Positions 57,401-64,000 of a DNA stretch of 64,000 nucleotides are shown here, piece by piece. The first letter of the stretch is position 1. Each line of letters begins with the position of its first letter. The position numbers were made by a program, and so were the translations under genes. The stretch spans positions 2,852,001 to 2,916,000 of the forward strand of contig JBLDXI010000009.1 in the NCBI GenBank assembly GCA_047495785.1, given 5' to 3'. Origin of the DNA: Lepidodermella squamata (taxonomy: Eukaryota > Gastrotricha). Under the pieces are notes generated by a model. The model worked only from the letters and a program-made list of their open reading frames with translations, was not told the DNA's origin and ran no database searches.

Positions 57401-59414
57401 CGCAAAGCTCCGCAAGACCCTTCGGATCGGCTTTATCGATAATTTTTTCGAGAAGATTCCGCCGTTTTTGAAGGACAGTTTCGCTGACAAGGGAAATCAG
57501 CGACTCTTGGCTACTTGCGAACAGGAATGAATCTTCCTCCTCAGCAAACGAAGCCCGACAAGATCCGGATGCTATCTTCATCCGCAGCTCTTCAATGCTG
57601 ATCACATCAAAGAACTTCTTCGCGCTCTGTAACGCGATGGCATAGATCATTTCGTGAACTGCGAAGTAGTCTTCATTGGTCATTGAATAGTCTTCCAGTC
57701 GGACGATAACGCTCTTCCGCTCCAGGACGCGGCAAAGCCCCCTTGCCCGTAATACCCCTCGCTTGAAGTTATCGCCTTCATATCCCCACAGGATTGCTAA
57801 GTCTTCGACGCTAACTGGTTCAGCCGGTTCGAACATTAGGAAAGCAAAGTATAGCTGCCGGAAATTTTTCTCCTTAGTTTCTGTTCTTTTGATGTTGAAT
57901 TCGAACAATTCCGCTACCCTTTGGTGTGGATCTCTGCTGAATGGTTCGTTGAGAATGATTTCGCACTCTTGGTCGTAGAGGAAGCGTTCGGTGTCTTCGA
58001 AGCGAGAAGCTATTAAACTTGCGATGATCGGACTACCAAAACAGCACTTAGCCAGGTAAGTCAGTTGCTTTTGAGTCAGTTTGCCTTCTAGGTTGCAAGT
58101 CGTTTCAAACATGCCGATCAGGTCTTGTTCCTTCATTTCCGGGAGAAGAAACGGCTTACGGAATAGCTTGCTTTGAAAGCATTCCCGAGTGATGACGCAA
58201 CATGCTGTATTTTTGCAGTTTTTCTTGAAGTGTTCGACAATTTTTAGGTTTGAAACATTATCGAGGATGAAAAGAACGCCCTTTTTCAGCTTGCGATAGT
58301 GCGCGGCGATGCCTTCGAGTTCGAAAAATTGAATAGTCGAATACATAGGATCGCTAGAAGCGGCACGTCGGCCGAGGGCGAGTAATTTGTCGATGAAGGC
58401 TCGCTGGGCGACTTCGTTGAACGAGCTAGCGTCGCGCCATTCGAGACAATCGAGCCACAAAGCGACGTGCACGCCGCAGTCACGCGTGAAAAAATCGCTC
58501 TGAGACCGGTCTACTAACAGCCGAGCAATTTGAGTCGTTTTACCACTTCCGCTATCGCCTACAACAGCCATAATTCCTAAATAATTATAAAAAAATTAAA
58601 TTAAAATTCTGTCTTAATAATTAAACTTAATAATTAAATTTTTTACAATTCAATTTAATTAAATAAAAATTAAATAAAAAATTACCTTCCTCTGGACACC
58701 GGCAGGTTTCCCGAATTTCCTCTAAAACTCTGTCTTCAACAATTTTCCGCCGATAATATTTTGCCATTGATGGGACATCCATCGCCATGAGCGATTCAAA
58801 TCGAAAGTTTTTCGGAGGAGGCTGCACCAGAAGTTGGTGGATTCTGTCAACGGCATCTTTGACAAAATCTTCGACAGGGTAATTAGGCGGGAAATCTATC
58901 CATAAATGTTCGGCCAGGTGAAAATTGAGCCATCGACCCCACGATGTTTGATCCATATTAACCGCGAGGAAGCGTTTATTTCGCCGTTCAGCGTAAATTA
59001 CCTCGCTGCCACACAAATCGCTTGCTTTAAATTTTTCGTTGAAAAATAACAGGAAAATATCACACTCGTCTACCGGCTGAAATTAAAAAAAACTCAATTA
59101 GTTCAAAGACAATAGCAATATTGATGGCCTACTTTTTGAAAATATTCTTCAATCTGACGCTCCCGTTTCGGGCTTTTGTCGATTAGCACCTCAAAGTCGT
59201 TTTCTCGAAATTTTTCGGCAATTTCGAAAATTTCTTCCTGCCGAAAATTCGTCGTGTAGCTTAGGTACAGCCGAGGCAGAACTTGTAGTTTTTTCTCGAT
59301 ATGGCGGAATCGCTTAACAACCTCTTCCTTAAGCTCATCTGGCATTAAGGACGGTCGTGGCTCTGGGTTGACAATGCCTGTCAGCAAGCCACCTCGCTCA
59401 TCCATGTCCAACAT
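54423..59414 (-). CDS. TIR-NB-ARC-ankyrin receptor 2 (NLR-like)
   Basis: Exons (minus): 59,133-59,414, 58,686-59,076 and a 4.1-kb exon from 58,576 to 54,423, or to the donor at 54,495. The TIR domain (exons 1-2: LYLSYTTNF, DIFLLFFNEKF, SDLCGSEVIYAERR) keeps the C-x-x-E Glu. The NB-ARC-like ATPase has a P-loop GDSGSGKTT, Walker B VLFILDNV, a CCVITRE sensor and CFGSPIIASLIASRF. The winged helix (FEPAEPVSVEDLAILWG) ends AVHEMIYAIALQSAKK, so the MHD-like motif is weaker than in receptor 1. A linker has the family signature LCAQKSLKTAGRTFLHFLYL. Then 22 ankyrin repeats follow, rich in GHxxVVxFLYxKxPEA. About 1,600 residues. Presumed cytosolic sensor. Helical exons at 53,623-54,416 may extend it. 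Confidence 0.8.
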
Positions 59415-59896
59415 TTAATTGCAGGAATAGTGTCGCTTCGCCACTATAATTGTGGTTTTATTGGGTTAATTATATAGGTTAGACCACTGGACCCTGGATT
59501 ACTTCCAAGCGAACAAAAAGGTCAACTACGTCGCTTGATTCTCGACAGTGACAATTATGCCACGAGAGGAGGCAGGTCAAAACGCCGGTGCATTTTGATT
59601 TTTGTGAGACAGGCCATTCCGGTGCGCATGCCATTCATGTCGTATCAAAGGGTCGCATTTTTTTCGTATTTTTATAACCTGGGTTGCTTGGCGAAAATGT
59701 GCGTCAAACTGCGCTTTCTACAGCGCACTATACACGCTAAATAAAATCGCAAAAAAATAGAACAAAAGCCGTCACCTCAGTGAAATTTAAACTTTAATCC
59801 TAATTTCCTTCAATATCATTTGGAATAAAGATATTTAAATATTCATCTCTCTACTAACTCAGCAAAATAGATTTCAAAATAATCACATGAGTCTCT

Positions 59897-61517
59897 TTAT
59901 GCAGGGATCAAGTTGGCAGCCTTCAGAGCATCTTGGCCGTTGTAGTGAGCTTCAACCTCGCTAGCCGTCAAGGCGTGCTTGCAGATGAGGACTTCGTCGA
60001 TGTAGCCGGAGAAATCGCCATAGACCTGGTCAGTGCCGACGGTGAACGGGCAGTTGGCAACGTTCAACCAGCCGTTGTCGGCAATGATGCTTTGAACGGC
60101 GAGGTTCTGAAAATTTAAAATTTAAATTAAATTCATTTTTCCATTTTTCGAACTCACGTTGTTGATGTAGAGATTCAAGGTGCTGTCGCCGTTGTAGGGG
60201 TAGAACGGAGCCTTGTAGGTCAGGCACACCTGGTTCCAGCCGTTGGTGTTGATGCGCTCCGAGCTGCTGAACTGGCGTTCATTGACCGGCCATTGGGTCT
60301 TCAGGTAGCCTTGAACGGTGTTCGAAATCGAGGCCAAAATCGCGGTGTATGAAGTGTGCTCGGCGTTGTTGTTGTTCGACAACAGACCGCCGTTCGGGCA
60401 AGAGCCATTCACACAGCTAAAAAACAAGAAAAAATGAATTTTAAATTTCGATAGATTTTTAATTCATTTAAAAATTAATCAAAAATTTGAAAAATTTGAT
60501 GAAATTTTAAAATTTTAAAATTCAATAATTTCAAATAAACTTCAAATAAATTTTAAATTTCAAATTGAAATAAATTCAATTTCAATCAAAAATTTTAAAT
60601 TTTTCTTCTTACTTGAAAAACACGCAGAAAGAGCCCTCATTTAGCAAGTCCAAATTTTTGCTGCCAGGAATTTCAACACGGCCACCGTTTCCAGTGAAGA
60701 GGGAGCCAGTACCATGCGCCGAGGTAGTGGTAGTCACAGCAGCGTTGCCGTAGAGGAAAGTGTCGAGCTTGGTCGACGAGAGGTCCTTGGCGCTGCCGTC
60801 GAAAGGCAGGTACAGCGAGCATTGGCTCGAGCTGGCAGATGACACCACCTCGACTGGCGTGTCGCAGCGGCATTGCTCGAGGCTGAAGGTCGAGCCAGGG
60901 GCGCACGGGTGCTCGGAGACTTCATTCTCGTTGTTCAGATCAACAGTGGCGTAGAAGTTCGGGTTGTTGGCGACGGCGGTGAGGACGTTACCGAACGAGT
61001 CGGTGCAGTGCGTGGCGTTGAAGGTGACCGGAGCGACAGAGGTCGGCACGGCCGGGGCGGGGATGGAGCACGAGTCCACGCAGGTCTCGCTGGTGTCGCA
61101 CTGGCAGGTCGTGGCGTTGAAGGCAGTTCCAAGCGGGCAGCAGAGAACCTCCGAGCCGAAGCTGCACCAGACGTATTGGTTGCAGCTGTTAGGGATCGGG
61201 GCACAGCCGTTCGCAGTGATGGTGTCATCGGCGCAGACGTCCTTGCACGGGGTCGGGCCCTCGTGGACGCAGGTCTGGAACTTTTCGTTGAAGTAGAGGC
61301 TGGGCGGGCATTGAAGAAGCTGGCCCTCGGCGTAGGTCTCGTTGTGGAAGAAGCACGAATAGAATTTGTGGCAATCAGTCGGGTGGGCGTAGTAGCTGCG
61401 CGAGTTAGCGCGGCCGGAGCAGGTCAAGCAGAACGCGTTCGCATTCGGGTCAATATTCTGGGCTACAACTGCCACAACGAGCAGAGCAACTACAGCGACG
61501 GTAAACTTAACGGCCAT
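59897..61517 (-). CDS. Secreted chitin-binding (CBM14-like) + LamG-like protein C
   Basis: Exons (minus): 60,613-61,517 (905 nt), 60,158-60,416 (259 nt) and 59,897-60,106 (210 nt); 457 residues. I chose the ATG at 61,517 because it opens straight into the signal peptide MAVKFTVAVVALLVVAVVA, as in paralogues A and B. Domain order is identical: two peritrophin-type modules, a shorter Cys module, then LamG-like jelly roll (CSLYLPFDGSAKDLSSTKL; VYGDFSGYIDEVLICKHAL). One extra Ala codon precedes the TAA stop. Strong G/C bias at third positions. The TATA element is at 61,611-61,618. Flanked by receptors 2 and 3 on the same strand. Confidence 0.85.
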
Positions 61518-61855
61518 GATAGGTGATTTTATCAAAAAAAAGATGATGAATGATTGAAAAATTATCGCCGTATTTATTGGGCGGCGCGACACGCGTTATT
61601 TCCTGGCACGTGTTTATATTTTGATACTGCCGTCCTTTATCAATGAAAAACATGAAAAATAATTGAAAACATTACGTAATGGGGTTAGGTGTTTTTAACC
61701 CGAAACCGACGAGAGTTCAACAACGTGTCCGTATTTACTCTTGATTTGAAAGATTAAAAAAATAAGTAATTCGAAACTATTTTTATTTTCGCTAATCAAT
61801 GCCTTGCATCCGAGTAAATTAATTTCGCATGATTACCAGTCAGTTGATGTATTAA
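61518..61855. other. Short gap with the promoter of chitin-binding gene C
   Basis: Holds the TATA element at 61,611-61,618 (-) and the 3' end of receptor 3. No other feature was recognised. Confidence 0.5.
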
Positions 61856-64000
61856 TTATTTGTCGAGGAGGAACTCTACGACCTTCGAGTGGCCAGCAAG
61901 AGCGGCCTGAGCCGCGGCAGTGAGGCCGCTTTTATTCACAAGTTTTGTCGCTTCCTTGAAGGCTGGGTAGAGCAACTCGACAATCTCAGCGTGCCCGCGC
62001 TGAGCAGCCAACATCAGAGGAGTCTCACCTGAAAAAATTGAATTTCATAGAATTTATATACCTATAGGAAAATAAAAAATATAAAAAACCCCTAAATTTA
62101 GGGTCCAGTGTTAAATTGGAGGCTCCATCACTAGCTAGTTTGTCGAGTTTCAAATCTTCAATTGAACCCCAATTTTTTAATAGTGAAGGGTTTATAGCCC
62201 TGGCATGTTAAAATTAGCAATTAGAGTGAAACTCAACCAATAAGAAATAGACTTATTAAACAATTAAGCAAACTTTTCCAATGACTTAATTGAAAATTTT
62301 CCCGACTTTTATAGCCACTATTAGGGCGTGAAATTGAAATTTTAATTAATGATAAGCAGCACGTGATATTGCTGGCACGAGCGCTGACTAAAGCTAAAAA
62401 TATCAATTTATAGAGTCTGGATTTGGGGCGCAGGACCTTATAGCGATCCTTTTTTCAAATTTCTTTGAATTAAATTTGCATAGGTCAATCTTGAATTAGT
62501 AAAAAAGAATTTCCAGATTTAAATATAAAATTACCTGGCTCTGATTGAATTTCGGCAGATTCTGGACAATTTTGATAGAGCACTCGAACCATGTACAATT
62601 GTCCAGCCATCGAAGCGCATGCTAATGGCGTCAAACCCGCAACATTTCGCGTCAAAAGCGCCTCGGGACATTTCCTAGCCAAAAACCGCACAATATCCAA
62701 GTGATTACTCGCAGCGGCGGCCATAACCGGGGTCTGGCCATGTTTCGCCTCTCGCCACTTTGCAACGTCAGGCAGTTTCTCGGTCAAAAATCGCGTCAAC
62801 AGGTGGTCACCCATCGCGGCGGCACACATCAAAGACGTGAAATCTTGCCGATTAGTCTGAGCCGCCGCGTCATGGCATTTCGCCATCAAAAAGCGCACCG
62901 CATCGAGATGACCGGCTTTAGTCGCGATGTGAAGCGGCAGCTCGCCGTCAACATCTTCCTTCCTCGCCGCCTCCGGGTGCACATCGTAAACCCACTCAAC
63001 CGAATCGATGTTACCGTGGAGAGCCGCGAACGACAAAGCTGTCGCTTCGTTCTTATCAAGCGCCTTAACTAAAGTGCCTCGAACATTCCGCTCGTGAATA
63101 AATCTGGCAATATCAGTCTGGCCGATCATTAACGCGAGTTGGATCAGATTCCGCCCGTTCGAATCGACTATTTCATGCAGATCCAAACCGTGGGGGATGA
63201 AATGCTCAAACAAATACCGAACAGCCTCGACATGGCCGTTTTGAACAGTTCGAAGTAGAATTAAGGCGGAGAAGTCTCGGTTGAATTTAACATGTTTCTC
63301 CTCCAGGAAATAACTTGCTATTTCCAGCCGATTTTGGGCAATTGCATGCATTTGAGGCGTGAAGTTGCTATCGTCCTCCAGTTCCATCAAATCAGCGTAC
63401 TTTTCCGAGAGAAATTTGGCAACTTCCAAATGGCCATTTCGACTCGCGTAAGATAACGGGTTCATGTTGTTAAGCGGCTTGTTGCTCGGCGGTTTTTCAG
63501 CTTTGATTTCAGCTAGCAGTTGAACAGCGTTAAGGTGGCCGCATCTCGCCGCACAGGTCAATGTCATTTCGTTGAAATTAGGCCGATTTGCATATTCAGC
63601 CTCAATCGTGTCTAAATCACCGCGCGCACATGCGATAATTAACGGGTCACTTATCGCGGGGTCGAGGGTCAGCGCGAGCCATTTCATTTCTGTGTATAAT
63701 CACGCCGATACGGATGTAGAGCTGAACTCAGCCTCGGAATATACCGGCTTGATTTCAGATAATTTTCCATTGTTTCAAATAATCGGTAGAAAACAGTTTC
63801 ATGGTCGTGATTTTCCAGTTTTAGCATTTCGACAAATTTCGCTGCGCCCAGGCGTCGGCAAATTAACCAAAGCCAGCTTTGGAGGGTTTCGTTTTCGAAT
63901 GGCAAACTATCAAAGGCGACATGAAGTATCGTCCGGCCATTCAATCGATGAATTTTCGTTCCACATAATTCGATTAAATTCTCGTCATTTATATACGTAA
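61856..64000 (-). CDS. TIR-NB-ARC-ankyrin receptor 3, C-terminal part (runs off the window, frameshifted)
   Basis: The last exon is 61,856-62,028, after a 506-bp intron; the large exon runs from 62,535 to the edge. At the edge the frame reads LIELCGTKIHRLNGRTILH, the linker signature seen in receptors 1 (ICGQKSAKIRVPGRNFLHH) and 2 (ELCAQKSLKTAGRTFLHFL), so TIR and NB-ARC domains should lie to the right. About 11 ankyrin repeats follow, ending GHSKVVEFLLDK. Near 63,684-63,690 the frame breaks: the linker ends RRDYTQK-stop, and the repeats begin in a frame shifted by +2/-1 (TEMKWLALTLDPAIS). The break lies in an ACAC dinucleotide. Either a pseudogene, a sequence error or an unusual translation site. 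The stop is TAA. Confidence 0.7.
62029..62534. other. Intron of receptor 3
   Basis: 506-bp intron with GT donor at 62,534 and TTTTTTTCAG acceptor at 62,029; phases agree (Gly codon split). It is AT-rich and much longer than the usual ~50-nt introns here. Nothing was recognised inside. Confidence 0.6.

Noticed and set aside
41273-64000. Bacterial or plant contamination as source of TIR-NB-ARC genes
   Set aside because: The genes carry the same short GT-AG introns and base composition as neighbouring animal genes (CDC25, class C receptors) on one contiguous sequence.

Overview
This window is nuclear DNA from a small-genome metazoan. Genes are split by GT-AG introns with TTTCAG-type acceptors, most only about 47-60 nt long (others 100-270 nt). 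The products are animal-type: a CDC25 phosphatase, class C 7-TM receptors, an usherin-like fibronectin III receptor, sushi domains, and peritrophin/chitin-binding domains with LamG. A degenerate CCCTAA-rich tract in one intron would fit a TTAGGG telomere, but this is weak evidence. I cannot name the phylum. An invertebrate with a compact genome is the safest reading. There is no sign of a prokaryotic, viral or organellar sequence.

Layout. 1-5.5 kb: C-terminal part of an usherin-like FN3 receptor (+). 6.2-10.6 kb: four minus-strand genes for small secreted proteins sharing the spacing C-x4-C-x5-C-x(10-18)-C-x(12-13)-C-x-C; a fifth member lies at 36.2 kb. 11.5-12.4 kb: a foldback element with ~370-bp terminal inverted repeats and TA flanks. 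13.3-25.3 kb: three class C receptor-like genes. Two are near-identical single-exon plus-strand copies with duplicated 5' flanks. A divergent two-exon copy on the minus strand carries a 1-nt frameshift. They are separated by a 4.6-kb repeat-rich gap. 27.3-31.4 kb: a secreted ankyrin-sushi-beta-propeller-like protein with an in-frame TAG. 31.6-33.6 kb: a secreted Cys-rich peptide, a tiny MutS-like two-exon candidate and a Myb/SANT-like nuclear protein.

34.3-64 kb alternates two striking families. Three chitin-binding/LamG secreted proteins (34.3 kb +, 47-48.7 kb -, 59.9-61.5 kb -) have identical exon sizes and GC-rich coding sequence. Three large minus-strand immune-receptor-like genes (41.3-45.9, 53.6-59.4 and 61.9 kb to beyond the edge) encode TIR + NB-ARC-like ATPase + winged helix with an MHD-like motif + 18-22 ankyrin repeats. 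Between them lie a CDC25 gene, two C-terminally anchored small membrane proteins, three tandem two-TM proteins (49.5-53.6 kb) and an inverted pair of tRNA-derived SINE-like elements.

The window reads as an accessory, barrier/immunity-like neighbourhood: intracellular TIR/NB-ARC/ankyrin sensors, secreted chitin-binding proteins, secreted Cys-rich peptides and small membrane proteins, most in duplicated families. The functional link between them is inference from content and clustering. The strongest candidate for an undescribed system is the plant-TNL-like TIR-NB-ARC-ankyrin cluster, followed by the new six-Cys secreted family.
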